Assembly (NCBI RefSeq): GCF_014873875.1
Contig: NZ_JADBEM010000001.1
Location: 558,001-622,000 of the forward strand
DNA: 64,000 nt
Source of the DNA: Actinopolymorpha pittospori
GTDB lineage: Bacteria; Actinomycetota; Actinomycetes; Propionibacteriales; Actinopolymorphaceae
Reading direction: 5' to 3'
Shown here: in pieces, positions 45,118 to 54,656 of the stretch
Position numbering within the stretch: position 1 is the first letter of the stretch
Layout: each line of letters opens with the position of its first letter
The notes under the pieces: model-generated
Databases searched by the model: none
Told to the model about the DNA's origin: nothing
What the model saw: only the letters and a program-made list of their open reading frames with translations
Translations under genes and position numbers: made by a program

Positions 45118-47351
45118 GCACGCCGGACGCCTCAGCGCGCTCAGCGGCGAGGGGGAGGGTCGGCCGAGCCGCTCAGGAGGTCATCAACAAGGCCCAACTG
45201 TTCGCGGAGCGCGCCTCGTGGTTGCTCTCCGCCCCCACGATCCTGCGCGACAGCGCCCGCGAACAGGTCCGGATCCTCACCGTCGAGGCCCTTCAAGCAC
45301 GGCTGCGCACGCTGCCGGTGTCGGAGCTTCGCGGTCTGGTCGGCAGGGGCGCCCGGCTCGGCAATCTGGAGCGCGCGGGTTTCCGGACCGTCGCGGACGT
45401 GCACAACGCGCGCGCCGACCGACTGGGCACGGTTCCTGGGGTCGGCCCCACGACTGCGCAGCAGGTCAGCGACGCCGCCGACAAGCTGGCGTTCCGGGTG
45501 AGCAAGGACACGAGGTTCCGGTTCGAGCCGGATCGCCGTACGCCAGAGCAGACCCAGCTGCTTGGCACACTCGCGGCGATCCGGTACGCCGACTCGGCCG
45601 TCTCGTCCCTGCGGGAGCCGATGGAGTTCCTCAGTCAGCGGGTCACGCCCCTGATCGCGGAGGCGAATCCGGCCACCAGCAAGTGGGCCATGCTCTGGTC
45701 GAGGCGGGCCAAGAAAGACGCGGCCCTGTCGGCCCTCGGCAAGCTCGACGGCGTTCTCGCTGACCCCAAACTGGCCTCCCTGTCGCACACGCTCGACGGA
45801 GCCGAGAGAGCGCTCGACTCGGGGTCGTACTCGCCGGACCAGCTGTGGCAGGACTACGTCTCCGACGCGGCCTCGTTCAACGCACTGTTGTCCACCCTCG
45901 GCGGTGCCGGCGAGACCGACGACGTGGAGGCGGCGCAGGGATTCATCGGCCCGGAGCTTCACCAGAAGATCACCGCCGTCCCGCTCGACACGAGTCTGCT
46001 GCGGGCCACGCTGCGCGGATACCAGGTGTTCGGCGCGCAGTACGCCGTCCACCAGGAGCGCTCGATCCTTGGCGACGAGATGGGGCTGGGCAAGACCGTG
46101 CAGGCCCTCGCGGTGTTCGCTCACCTGGCCGCTAAGGGACAGCAACGGTTCCTTGTGGTGTGCCCGGCCAGCGTGCAGATCAACTGGCTGAAGGAGATCG
46201 AGCGTCACAGCCAACTCAAGGCCTACAGCCTGCACGGCCGCGACCGCGAGGCCACAGGCCGGCGTTGGCTCCAACGTGGCGGTGTCGCGGTGACGACGTT
46301 CAGTACGCTGGGCAGCCTGAAGTGCCTCGACGAGGCTGAGATCGCGATGCTCGTCGTCGACGAGGCCCACTACGTGAAGAACCGCGAGACCAAGCGGGCC
46401 GAACACGTCCGTACGGTGAACGGGCGCGCGCAGCGGACCCTCTTCCTCACCGGAACTCCGATGGAGAACCGCGTTGAGGAGTTCCGCAACCTGGTCAGCT
46501 ACCTGCAACCGCGTCTCGCTTCCCGGATCGATGCCGGCGACACCGTCGCGAGTGCCAAGGCGTTCCGCCGGGCGGTGGCACCGGTGTACTTGCGCCGGAA
46601 CCAGGAGGACGTGCTCACGGAGCTGCCTGACAAGATCGAAGTCGAGGACTGGGTGCAGCTCACGTCCGCTGACTCCGCTGCCTACCGACAAGCCGTCGTC
46701 GACCGCAACCTGATGCGGATGCGGCAGGCCGCCTTCACGTCACACGACTCGGCGAAGTTGGAGCGCCTCGCCGAGATTGTCGAGGAGGCGCTGGACGATG
46801 GTCTCAAGGTGATCGTCTTCTCCTACTTCCTGGGAGTGCTGGACATCATCAACCGTCGGCTCGGGTCAGTCGTGGTTGGCCAGATCACCGGATCCGTCAC
46901 CGCCGCCGCCCGCCAGCAGCTTGTCGACACGTTCACCCAATCCGAGCGGCCGGCCGTACTTCTCAGTCAGATCGACGCCGGCGGGACCGGCCTCAACATC
47001 CAGGCAGCGTCCGTCGTGGTCATCGCCGAACCTCAGTGGAAGCCCAGCACCGAGGAACAGGCGATCGCCCGCGCGTTCCGGATGGGGCAGATCCGCACGG
47101 TCCAGGTGCACAGGCTGCTGGCGAAGGGGAGCGTCGACGACCGGGTACTCGAGGTCCAGCACGAGAAGCGGCTGCTGTTCGACGAGTACGCCCGCAAGAG
47201 CGATGCCAAGGACGCCGACAGCCGCTCCGTTGACCCCTCCGAGCATCGCCCGGACTTCCTGGATGACAAGGCGGTCCCGTTGGAGCGCCGGATCATCCTG
47301 GCTGAGCAACATCGGCTGGGCATCGTGCCCGGTCGCGAACCTGTGGCATAA
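45114..47351 (+). CDS. SNF2-family helicase with N-terminal helix-hairpin-helix, inserted in the type I R-M operon
   Basis: The 745-residue product begins with a helical region and an HhH motif (GFRTVADVHNARADRLGTVPGVGPTTAQQV, outline, about residues 85-120). SNF2 motifs follow: GDEMGLGKTVQAL (motif I, about 320), VVDEAHYVKN (motif II DEAH, about 417), LFLTGTPMENR (motif III), SQIDAGGTGLNIQAAS (motif V) and AIARAFRMGQ (motif VI, about 647). The fold is that of a double-stranded DNA translocase. Its placement between hsdS and hsdR, with a 4-bp overlap to hsdS, indicates that it works with the R-M complex, yet SNF2 proteins are not classical type I subunits. The HhH suggests structure- or minor-groove-binding. 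Confidence 0.85.
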   Translation: MSTPDASARSAARGRVGRAAQEVINKAQLFAERASWLLSAPTILRDSAREQVRILTVEALQARLRTLPVSELRGLVGRGARLGNLERAGFRTVADVHNARADRLGTVPGVGPTTAQQVSDAADKLAFRVSKDTRFRFEPDRRTPEQTQLLGTLAAIRYADSAVSSLREPMEFLSQRVTPLIAEANPATSKWAMLWSRRAKKDAALSALGKLDGVLADPKLASLSHTLDGAERALDSGSYSPDQLWQDYVSDAASFNALLSTLGGAGETDDVEAAQGFIGPELHQKITAVPLDTSLLRATLRGYQVFGAQYAVHQERSILGDEMGLGKTVQALAVFAHLAAKGQQRFLVVCPASVQINWLKEIERHSQLKAYSLHGRDREATGRRWLQRGGVAVTTFSTLGSLKCLDEAEIAMLVVDEAHYVKNRETKRAEHVRTVNGRAQRTLFLTGTPMENRVEEFRNLVSYLQPRLASRIDAGDTVASAKAFRRAVAPVYLRRNQEDVLTELPDKIEVEDWVQLTSADSAAYRQAVVDRNLMRMRQAAFTSHDSAKLERLAEIVEEALDDGLKVIVFSYFLGVLDIINRRLGSVVVGQITGSVTAAARQQLVDTFTQSERPAVLLSQIDAGGTGLNIQAASVVVIAEPQWKPSTEEQAIARAFRMGQIRTVQVHRLLAKGSVDDRVLEVQHEKRLLFDEYARKSDAKDADSRSVDPSEHRPDFLDDKAVPLERRIILAEQHRLGIVPGREPVA

Positions 47352-47378
47352 CTGACGTACGCATGATGAGGGGGATCG

Positions 47379-50300
47379 ATGACCGCGCACGTTGAGGCAC
47401 GGTTGGAAGACGCGATCGAGGGGACGCTGCTCACGTCCGGTTGGCATGCCGGCCAGCGGGACAGCTACGACAGGGTGCTCGGCCTCGATCTGGACCAGTT
47501 GTGGACGTTCATCGGCGCCACCCAGAACGACGAGTGGGAGCGGCTCCGTTCCTTCTACGGCGGCGACGTCGACGAGGCACAACGCCAGTTCACCGGGCAC
47601 CTCGCCAGGCAGATCGACGAGCGCGGCGCCATGGACGTCCTCCGGCACGGTGTGAAGGACCGCGGCGTGCTGATCCGGCTGGCGTTCTTCCGGCCGGCGC
47701 ACACCCTCGCCGACGACGCGCTGGTGCAGTACGAGCAGAACCGGCTGTCCGTGACCCGGCAACTCGCCTACTCGGCGAAGGACCCGGGCAAGGAACTCGA
47801 CCTCGCGCTGTTCGTCAACGGGATACCGGTTGCCACCGCGGAGCTGAAGAACCAGTTCACCGGCCAGACAGTGGAGCACGCCAAGAAGCAGTACCGGCAG
47901 GACCGCGACCCTTCCGAGCTGATCTTCGCCCGTCGCACGCTGGTCCACTTCGCCGTCGACCCCGAACTGGTCTTCCTCACCACCCGGCTCGCGGGCTCGC
48001 AGACGATGTTCCTGCCGTTCAACACAGGATCGACAGGTCCCGGCAACAGCGGTGGGGCCGGCAACCCACCCGCGCTCCCCGGCCGTTACCGCACGTCCTA
48101 CCTGTGGGAGGAGGTGTGGCGGCCGGAGGCCTGGCTGGACATGCTCCGCAGGTTCGTCCACCTTGAAAAGTCCGACAAGGAGACCGGACGCGCGAAGGCG
48201 TCGCCGCACAGCCTCAGGCTGATCTTCCCCCGCTACCACCAGTGGCACGCCGTCCGGGAACTTGTCGCCCACGCAGCGCACCACGGCTCCGGTCACAACT
48301 ACCTGGTGCAGCACTCCGCAGGCTCCGGCAAGTCCAACACCATCGCCTGGCTAGCGCACCGGCTCTCCAACCTGCACGGCGACGACAACGAACCGGTCTT
48401 CGACAAGGTGCTCGTCATCACCGACCGCGACGTCCTCGACCGGCAACTCCAGGACACCATCTACCAGTTCGAGCACGAGGCCGGAGTCGTCCGAAAGATC
48501 GGCAAGGCTGGTGAGGGCGCGAAGTCCGAGCAGGTCAGCGAGGCCCTCTCCGGTGAGACGGCGAAGGTCCTCATCGTCACGCTGCAGACCTTCCCCTACG
48601 TCCTGGACAAGGTCAGCGACCTGCGCGGCAAGCGGTTCGCCATCATCGTCGACGAGGCACACTCCTCGCAGTCCGGCGAGACCGCAGCCGCCCTCAAGCG
48701 TGTCCTCACCAAGCTCGGCAGTGACGACATCGACGAGGACGCCGACCCGCTTACTGCCTCCGCCCTTGCCCGCGGCCGACACGAGACACTGTCATACTTC
48801 GCGTTTACTGCCACACCAAAGCCCAAGACGATCGAACTCTTCGGCACCCTCCGCGACGGCGAGCTGCGCCCCTTCCACACCTACTCGATGCGCCAGGCCA
48901 TCGAGGAAGGCTTCATCCTCGACGTACTCCGCAACTACGTCACCTACAAGACGTACTGGCGACTGGCCAACGGCAACCCCGACGACCGCGAGGTCGACGA
49001 ACGCAAGGCCAGCGCCGCGCTCGCGCGGTTCGCCACCCTGAGCCCCGCCAGCATGCAGCAGCGCGCCGAACTCATCATCGAACACTTCGCCAAGCACACC
49101 CGCCCACGCCTCGGCGGTCGCGCCAAAGCGATGGTCGTCTGCCGCTCCCGCGAGCACGCGGTCAAGCTCTACCGCGCCATCCGAGCCTACGTCGCCGACC
49201 TCGGGTACGAGGGGTGCGGGACCGTGGTCGCCTTCTCCGGCAAGCTGGCCGTGGACGGGCTCGAGACGGACACCGTGACCGAGTCCGGCCTGAACGGGAT
49301 CAGCGAGTCGGCGTTGCCTCGGGCTTTCGCCTACACCAGCGCCGACGACCCGCACGCCGCGTCCCGCGACCAGGCCGAGTACAGGATCCTCGTCGCGGCG
49401 GACAAGTTCCAGACCGGTTTTGATCAGCCCCTGCTGACCACGATGTACGTTGACAAGCCACTCATGGGCGTCGCCGCCGTCCAGACGCTCTCCCGGCTGA
49501 ACCGGACCCACCCCCGCAAGGAGCAGGACGACCTGTTCGTCCTCGACCTCGCCAACGAGGCGGAGGACATCCAGAAGGCGTTCCGGCCCTATTACGAGGC
49601 GACCATCACCGCGCCGACCGACCCGAACCTCATCTACACGGCCCAGCGGACCGTGATGGAGCACCAGCTGCTAGTCGAGTCGGAGATGCAGGCGTTCGCC
49701 GACGAGTACATGCGCGCGCAGGACCGCAAGCACGGGACAGCGTGGGACAAGGCGCACGCCGAGCTGTATCGACTGACCGATCCGGCCCGCGACCGGTTCG
49801 CCCAGCTCCTCGAGGACGACCGCGACGCCGCCGAACAGTTCCGGGCCGACCTGCGCGACTACATCCGCAAGTACGGCTTCCTGGCCCAGATCTGCGGCTT
49901 CACCGACCCCGAGCTCGAACGTCTCTACATCTACGGCAAGCTGCTCGTACAGCGGCTGCCCCGCCGGGAGGATCCGGCCGTCGACCTGGGCAAGGTGGAC
50001 CTCACTCACCTGCGGATCAGCAAGACCGGCGAGCACGACGTCAGCCTCGACCCCGAGGGCGAGCAGATGCTGCCCGGCTTCACCGGCGGCGGGGCTGGCA
50101 AGCAGCACGAGCCGGAGAAGAAGTCGCTATCGGAGTTGATCGAGGACCTCAACCAACGGTTCGGCACCAACCTCAACGAACACGACAGCCTCAGGAGGGC
50201 TGCCGACGACGCGATGAACAGCCAGCCCATGATGAAGGCCGTCGCCATGAACAACGACCTTGAGAACTTCGGGCACGTGTTCGACGACGTCTTCGAGGAC

Positions 50301-50432
50301 AAGATGGTCGAACGGATCGAGGAAGACACCAAGGTCTTCCAGAAGTTCAATGACGACCCAGAGTTCAACTCTGCCCTGAAGAGCATCGCGCGGCGATACG
50401 CCTATGAGTCGCTGCGCAAGGACGTAGCCTGA
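47379..50432 (+). CDS. hsdR: Type I restriction-modification restriction subunit
   Basis: The 1017-residue product has the HsdR order. The N-terminal PD-(D/E)XK nuclease reads ELDLALFVNGIPVATAELKNQF (Asp, then Glu-x-Lys, about residues 145-165). The motor has HSAGSGKSNTIAWL (motif I, about 312), FAIIVDEAHSSQ (motif II) and FTATPKPKT (motif III), with LAADKFQTGFDQPLL-like motif V and TLSRLNRTHPRKE motif VI. A helical C-terminal region should contact the methylase core. It cuts unmethylated DNA after translocation. ATG at 47379 with GAGGGGG upstream. It is 27 bp from the SNF2 gene and 6 bp before the kinase gene, so one operon is likely. Confidence 0.92.
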   Translation: MTAHVEARLEDAIEGTLLTSGWHAGQRDSYDRVLGLDLDQLWTFIGATQNDEWERLRSFYGGDVDEAQRQFTGHLARQIDERGAMDVLRHGVKDRGVLIRLAFFRPAHTLADDALVQYEQNRLSVTRQLAYSAKDPGKELDLALFVNGIPVATAELKNQFTGQTVEHAKKQYRQDRDPSELIFARRTLVHFAVDPELVFLTTRLAGSQTMFLPFNTGSTGPGNSGGAGNPPALPGRYRTSYLWEEVWRPEAWLDMLRRFVHLEKSDKETGRAKASPHSLRLIFPRYHQWHAVRELVAHAAHHGSGHNYLVQHSAGSGKSNTIAWLAHRLSNLHGDDNEPVFDKVLVITDRDVLDRQLQDTIYQFEHEAGVVRKIGKAGEGAKSEQVSEALSGETAKVLIVTLQTFPYVLDKVSDLRGKRFAIIVDEAHSSQSGETAAALKRVLTKLGSDDIDEDADPLTASALARGRHETLSYFAFTATPKPKTIELFGTLRDGELRPFHTYSMRQAIEEGFILDVLRNYVTYKTYWRLANGNPDDREVDERKASAALARFATLSPASMQQRAELIIEHFAKHTRPRLGGRAKAMVVCRSREHAVKLYRAIRAYVADLGYEGCGTVVAFSGKLAVDGLETDTVTESGLNGISESALPRAFAYTSADDPHAASRDQAEYRILVAADKFQTGFDQPLLTTMYVDKPLMGVAAVQTLSRLNRTHPRKEQDDLFVLDLANEAEDIQKAFRPYYEATITAPTDPNLIYTAQRTVMEHQLLVESEMQAFADEYMRAQDRKHGTAWDKAHAELYRLTDPARDRFAQLLEDDRDAAEQFRADLRDYIRKYGFLAQICGFTDPELERLYIYGKLLVQRLPRREDPAVDLGKVDLTHLRISKTGEHDVSLDPEGEQMLPGFTGGGAGKQHEPEKKSLSELIEDLNQRFGTNLNEHDSLRRAADDAMNSQPMMKAVAMNNDLENFGHVFDDVFEDKMVERIEEDTKVFQKFNDDPEFNSALKSIARRYAYESLRKDVA

Positions 50433-50438
50433 TCGCTC

Positions 50439-51923
50439 GTGGAACGCCGAACGCTCGCGGAGCGCTACGAGCTCAGCTCACCCATCGGACGGGGCGGCAT
50501 GGGGGAAGTGTGGTCAGGCTACGACATCCGGCTCGACCGGCCGGTGGCGGTGAAGCTACTCCACCCGAACTCCGTACCGTCAGGGGCTGAACCTGAGACG
50601 TTGGCGAAACGGTTCGCCCGGGAGGCCCGACTGACCGCGCGGGTCGAGCACCCGGGCGTCCCCGCCATCTTCGACGCCGGCGTCGACGGCGAGCAGCTGT
50701 ACCTGGTGATGCAGCTGGTCCCGGGCATCGATCTGATCAACCTCCTCGCCCAGCACCAACCACTTCCGGTCGAATGGGGCGTCGCCGTCGCCGCCCAGAT
50801 CGCCTCGGTCCTGTCCGTCGCACACGCGGCTTCACTGGTGCACCGAGACCTGAAGCCGAGCAACGTCATGGTCCGGCCCGACGGAACCGTCGTCGTCCTC
50901 GACTTCGGCGTAGCTGCCCTGCTGGCCCCCGATGTCACCCAACTGACGGGGCCGGGTGAGACGATCGGCAGTCCGGCGTACATGTCGCCGGAGCAGGTGA
51001 TCGGTGGCGTACCGAGCCCCCGTAGCGACCTGTACTCGCTGGGCTGCATGCTGTACGAGCTGCTGACGGACGCTCGGCCCTTCTCAGCCGACGCCACCTT
51101 CCTGATCATGCGGCAGCATGTCGACGAGCCAGCTCCACAGGTGCGGTCGGTACGGCCTGAAGTACCGGTCGACCTGGAGCGACTCGTGCTGGACCTCATG
51201 GCCAAGGAGCCCGAGGACCGGCCCGTCGACGCCCAGGAGGTCCACGAGCGACTCCTTCCCTTCCTTCCAGGGGTGGGCAGCGGAGGCCTGACGAGCATGT
51301 CGGATCCGACCAGGCCGTACCGGTACCCACTCGCCCCCCGCCGCCGCCGTACTGCCCCGCGGTCGGTGGAGGCAGCAGCCACCGCACCGGTCGACTTCGC
51401 GGTGGTTCGGGACGAGGCGGCCGACCTCGCGATGGCCGGTCGCTTCACTCAGGCGGCGGACCTCCTGACGGGGCTACTGGGGGGCGGCAGTCGCGGCCGA
51501 TCGCGCCCCGAGGTACGTGGAGCCCGCCTCCAACTGGCCAACACACTCCTCCTCGGCGGGGACTACGCCCGCGCGCTTGCGGAGTACGAGCGTTTGGTCA
51601 GTGAGATCGGACCTGAGCGAGCCTTGGACGACGTGGACGTGCTCGACTGGAAGATCCAGATCGCCACCTGTCATGCGGCCCTGGGGAACGCGCAGGATGC
51701 GCTCCAGTACCTCGAGCCGGTGCTGGAGACGAAGCGGCGCCAGCTGGGCCACACCGACGATGAGGTGGTCGAGCTTCGCCGCCAGGTCGCCATGCTCCAC
51801 GCCTCAGCCGGCGACACCGCCCGGGCTCGCGAGGAAGTACGCGCCCTCCTAGCCGACCTCGACCCCTCCCACCCCGCCTCATCGGAGTTGGGGCAGGTCC
51901 TGATCAAGCTCAAGCAGGACTGA
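50439..51923 (+). CDS. Ser/Thr protein kinase with C-terminal TPR-like repeats
   Basis: The 494-residue product is a Hanks-type kinase: GRGGMGEVW glycine loop (about 17-25), AVKLL (Lys38), LVHRDLKPSNVM (catalytic loop, about 133), DFGVA (about 158), GSPAYMSPEQ (activation end). No transmembrane segment is visible, so it is cytoplasmic. After residue 310 a helical repeat region begins (FTQAADLLTGLLGG, YARALAEYERLVSE, LGNAQDALQYLEPVL), typical of TPR repeats. It starts with GTG 6 bases after the hsdR stop. A kinase ending an R-M operon suggests phosphorylation control of restriction, parallel to kinases in BREX and other systems. That role is inferred from position only. Confidence 0.88.
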   Translation: MERRTLAERYELSSPIGRGGMGEVWSGYDIRLDRPVAVKLLHPNSVPSGAEPETLAKRFAREARLTARVEHPGVPAIFDAGVDGEQLYLVMQLVPGIDLINLLAQHQPLPVEWGVAVAAQIASVLSVAHAASLVHRDLKPSNVMVRPDGTVVVLDFGVAALLAPDVTQLTGPGETIGSPAYMSPEQVIGGVPSPRSDLYSLGCMLYELLTDARPFSADATFLIMRQHVDEPAPQVRSVRPEVPVDLERLVLDLMAKEPEDRPVDAQEVHERLLPFLPGVGSGGLTSMSDPTRPYRYPLAPRRRRTAPRSVEAAATAPVDFAVVRDEAADLAMAGRFTQAADLLTGLLGGGSRGRSRPEVRGARLQLANTLLLGGDYARALAEYERLVSEIGPERALDDVDVLDWKIQIATCHAALGNAQDALQYLEPVLETKRRQLGHTDDEVVELRRQVAMLHASAGDTARAREEVRALLADLDPSHPASSELGQVLIKLKQD

Positions 51924-51981
51924 GAACCTCGCCCCTCATATCGCTGGTGTTCGCCCGAGCAGACCCGCACCCTCGCATGGC

Positions 51982-52497
51982 TCAGCGACCGGGCGCCGCG
52001 ACGGGTCTGATCGACTCGAGGTAGGTAGGGAGATGCTCACTGACCGGCCGCCCGACCCGGCGAAGACGGGACCAGATGAGGTTGACGTCGTGCTGGCCCA
52101 GGCTCACCAACGGGCGCCGAAGCCAAATCGACCACACGTCCTTTCGCGGGAACGCATCCAGCTTCGGCACCAGAGGAGCGACTTCCACCCCCGTTCGGTA
52201 GGGCGCAAGCACACCAATGTCAAGCTTGCAACCTCGGGTGAATCGTCGACCCACCAGTTCGAGAGGCGGGTCAAGCGGCTCGACGCGAGTGCTCACCACA
52301 GCGCGCCCGATCACGCGGGTCCGGTCGCGTACTGGGTTGTGGAAGCAGCCTCGCGTGGTCAGGAGGAAGAGCTCATCGCCCACCGCCAGCCGGTCAACTT
52401 CATGGCGCCGAGTGGCCGGGAATGCCATCCGCCCCTCCCGCAGTACCCAAGCCAGGGCCTCCCGCTCCCCGAGGACGAGAAGGTACGACATGCTCAT
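51982..52497 (-). CDS. PUA/EVE-like domain protein
   Basis: The 171-residue product reads SYLLVLGEREALAWVLREGRMAFPATRRHEVDRL and then GDELFLLTTRGCFHNPVRDRTRVIGRAVV (in outline). This resembles EVE/PUA-like domains, which bind modified bases or RNA: a strand start, a conserved Arg/Phe-Pro helix, and a GDxxFLxTT strand. It is not certain, and other small beta-barrels fit too. The start is either ATG 52497 or 52491. It converges on the kinase gene 58 bp away and is divergent from the nuclease gene at 52683. EVE proteins often sit near modification-dependent restriction enzymes, which would suit that neighbour. Confidence 0.5.
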   Translation of the reverse strand: MSMSYLLVLGEREALAWVLREGRMAFPATRRHEVDRLAVGDELFLLTTRGCFHNPVRDRTRVIGRAVVSTRVEPLDPPLELVGRRFTRGCKLDIGVLAPYRTGVEVAPLVPKLDAFPRKDVWSIWLRRPLVSLGQHDVNLIWSRLRRVGRPVSEHLPTYLESIRPVAAPGR

Positions 52498-52645
52498 GTC
52501 TCAAGGCTAGCCGCCACATCCTGGCGCAGGTCTCCACCACGGACGATGTCTCCTCATCCAGGTTGACACCGACCTGGATCGACTCGCCATGGAGCTGCGC
52601 CGTACACACTCGAGCGCTCAGAACCCAGCCAACAGACTCAGTTTT

Positions 52646-52675
52646 CGATATCGCGCATCACTGACTGCGATATCG
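52646..52675 (+). promoter_or_regulatory. Tandem CGATATCG palindromes before the 52683 gene
   Basis: Two identical 8-bp palindromes, CGATATCG, lie at 52646-52653 and 52668-52675, 22 bp apart centre to centre. The second ends 7 bases before the ATG of the putative nuclease gene, where no clear ribosome binding site is seen. Two helical turns between equal sites is the usual layout of a repressor operator. Confidence 0.45.
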
Positions 52676-52682
52676 TCGCTAC

Positions 52683-54128
52683 ATGGTCTACGTCCTCACC
52701 CTCAACTCTTTCGAGTTCAACGAGATCCGAGCGAAGCTGTCGCTCGATCAAGTATTCACTCGGACCGTGCCAGCGGAATTGAGACCGCCTGCGCGCTCGC
52801 CCCAACTGGCCGTGGTGTTCGTAGCGGAAGAGTCAGACCCGCTTCGATCCGCTCCATCCTCACGTTATGGTTCGCTGCACTTGGATTGGCTCGGCGCGGT
52901 AATGCGGCCCCACGGAGAGAAGGTTGCCTCGCTCGGATACCGCATCAAGGTAGATCATATTCGACCTAATCCCGCCCCTATCCCACTTCGAAAGATACTC
53001 GACTCCTTGAATGCAGGTGTCGCAGAGCAGCTCGACATGGCTATTCATGCCCAAACACGCGCGCTCGAGCCAGATATCGGGGAGTTACTTCTAGACACAA
53101 TTTGCAAACTGCAACCGCCCACGAAGGAGCTCGTAACCTGGCTTCGGGCCGTTGTAGAAACGGATCAACTTCAGAGCGGGAGGCCGGAGGATGACCTTTG
53201 GCGGGAGGAACGCGACGCACTTCGGACGGCGCTCCGCATCGGCGGATTTCCGCTGGATTCGCTAAGTGCCTGGCGCCGACCTGACGACTCAAGTGCGCCA
53301 TACCTTTCAGGTCTCATCGCGGAACCTAACGAGCAAAGCATAATCGAACATGACGCGCACATACTGGACAACTGGGCGAACCGAACTCCCGGAGGGCGAT
53401 GCGATATCCATGTCATCACCGACGGTGAACGTAGACTCGAGATTGCAAACGTAAATGCGACGAAGGTCGAGGCACGCCTCGGCACCGACCTTATCTACTA
53501 CCACGAGAACACTCAGAGTTTCACACTAGTCCAGTATAAGCGGCTCGATCGAGGAACCAAGTCGATACGCGTTAACCCACGTCTTCGTAATCAGATGAAA
53601 CGCCTAGGCAGAGTTAGCGAGTTAAGCCGCGACGCGCTGAAACCAGATGAATGGCGTATCGGCAAAGATTGTTGTTTTCTTAAGCTCGCTTTGTGGGAGG
53701 ACGACGACGAAGCTCATGACACCGGAATGACAAAGGGCATGTACATCCCGCTCTCATACGCAGAACTGCTCATAGACGATGAGACGCGGCGTGGCCCCCA
53801 GGGGGGAGACATCCTTGGATATGAAAACGTCGACCGATATCTAATCAACACTCAATTCATTGAGCTTCTCAAGGATGGCCTTGTGGGGACCGTCGGCACA
53901 TCTGCCGAGACCTTGCGAAACTTGGTTACGGCACGGGCACGCGAGCATAATGGCCTGGTTGTCGCGGCTGAGAGAGGCTCCGAGACTGCGGCAGAGCGTC
54001 GAAAGCGAAACCGATCGCGGGGTAGCAAGGCGAAAGCTGCACAAGTGAAAGCAACGGGTCGCCCCAAGGAGCAACGGACCCCGGCAGCTTCCACGAGTGG
54101 TAGCCAAGATGCACTGTTTCCTATCTGA
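52683..54128 (+). CDS. Probable PD-(D/E)XK (Mrr-like) endonuclease, unnamed family
   Basis: The 481-residue product carries GTDLIYYHENTQSFTLVQYKR near residues 264-284. The Asp, the beta-hairpin and QYK match the G-x-D...Q-x-K core of Mrr-type nucleases, where Gln stands for Glu. The N-terminal 200 residues form another domain (FNEIRAKLSLDQVF..., LHLDWLGAVMRPHG) that may read DNA. The tail is basic and low in complexity (AAERRKRNRSRGSKAKAA). The gene is markedly richer in A and T than its neighbours, a sign of recent transfer. It lies alone between a PUA/EVE-like gene and the ICE operon. A full name is not possible. Confidence 0.6.
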   Translation: MVYVLTLNSFEFNEIRAKLSLDQVFTRTVPAELRPPARSPQLAVVFVAEESDPLRSAPSSRYGSLHLDWLGAVMRPHGEKVASLGYRIKVDHIRPNPAPIPLRKILDSLNAGVAEQLDMAIHAQTRALEPDIGELLLDTICKLQPPTKELVTWLRAVVETDQLQSGRPEDDLWREERDALRTALRIGGFPLDSLSAWRRPDDSSAPYLSGLIAEPNEQSIIEHDAHILDNWANRTPGGRCDIHVITDGERRLEIANVNATKVEARLGTDLIYYHENTQSFTLVQYKRLDRGTKSIRVNPRLRNQMKRLGRVSELSRDALKPDEWRIGKDCCFLKLALWEDDDEAHDTGMTKGMYIPLSYAELLIDDETRRGPQGGDILGYENVDRYLINTQFIELLKDGLVGTVGTSAETLRNLVTARAREHNGLVVAAERGSETAAERRKRNRSRGSKAKAAQVKATGRPKEQRTPAASTSGSQDALFPI

Positions 54129-54179
54129 CAAAACGCGCACGCATCGCTACCTGACTCTCTTATGCCGAGCGGACGCGTC

Positions 54180-54656
54180 TCAGTCGCGTGTGGCGCCGTC
54201 TGGCCAGATCACGGTGACGTCCACGCCCAGATCTCCGGCCAGCGCGACGACCTCGGCGGTTCCGCCGTACCCGCGGGCGGGCTTGCCGTCCCACACCGCG
54301 ACCAGGTGGTCGGCGTCCTTGAGCAGGGAGCGGCTGGCGTCCATGTGGGCCTGCTCGTCGGACTCGATGTGGTCCAGTCGCCGCACCGACTCTGCTGCGC
54401 CGAGCAATTCGTCGTATGCCGCGTGACACTCCACCGGCAGACCTTCCCGGTACTTCGCTGCAGGGACGACGAACTCAAGTTGCCCTCCAGCGTCGAGCAC
54501 CGCCCGCGCGGAGATCTGGTCAGCTCCATCGGCCAGGCAGCTCGGCCCGACGAGATCGGCGCCCGTCCAGCGAGCGAGCTTCGCCCGGATGGCCTCGTCG
54601 ACCAGGCGTTCGGTCTCGGCGGGCAGTCCGCGGTGTCCGGTGATCGCGACTCTCAC
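54180..54656 (-). CDS. SLOG-domain (YspA-related) Rossmann-like protein
   Basis: The 158-residue product begins MRVAITGHRGLPAETERLVD and contains GPSCLADGADQISARAVLDAGG, FVVPAAKYREGLP and HLVAVWDGKPARGYGGTAEVV. GHR, the ADGAD loop and the GxGGT loop are hallmarks of the YspA/cpYpsA group of the SLOG superfamily, predicted to bind nucleotides or nucleotide-derived signals. Such genes commonly follow XRE-type regulators in actinomycetes. Here the GTG overlaps the stop of the frameshifted XRE gene (GTGA), so it was coupled to it. The gene is intact while the regulator is not. Confidence 0.75.
   Translation of the reverse strand: MRVAITGHRGLPAETERLVDEAIRAKLARWTGADLVGPSCLADGADQISARAVLDAGGQLEFVVPAAKYREGLPVECHAAYDELLGAAESVRRLDHIESDEQAHMDASRSLLKDADHLVAVWDGKPARGYGGTAEVVALAGDLGVDVTVIWPDGATRD

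Noticed and set aside
45141..46691. Minus-strand ORF of 516 codons opposite the SNF2 gene
   Set aside because: Shadow frame without motifs; the SNF2 motifs on the plus strand are complete.
46866..48314. Minus-strand ORF of 482 codons across the SNF2/hsdR junction
   Set aside because: Crosses two well-supported plus-strand genes and has no recognisable domain.
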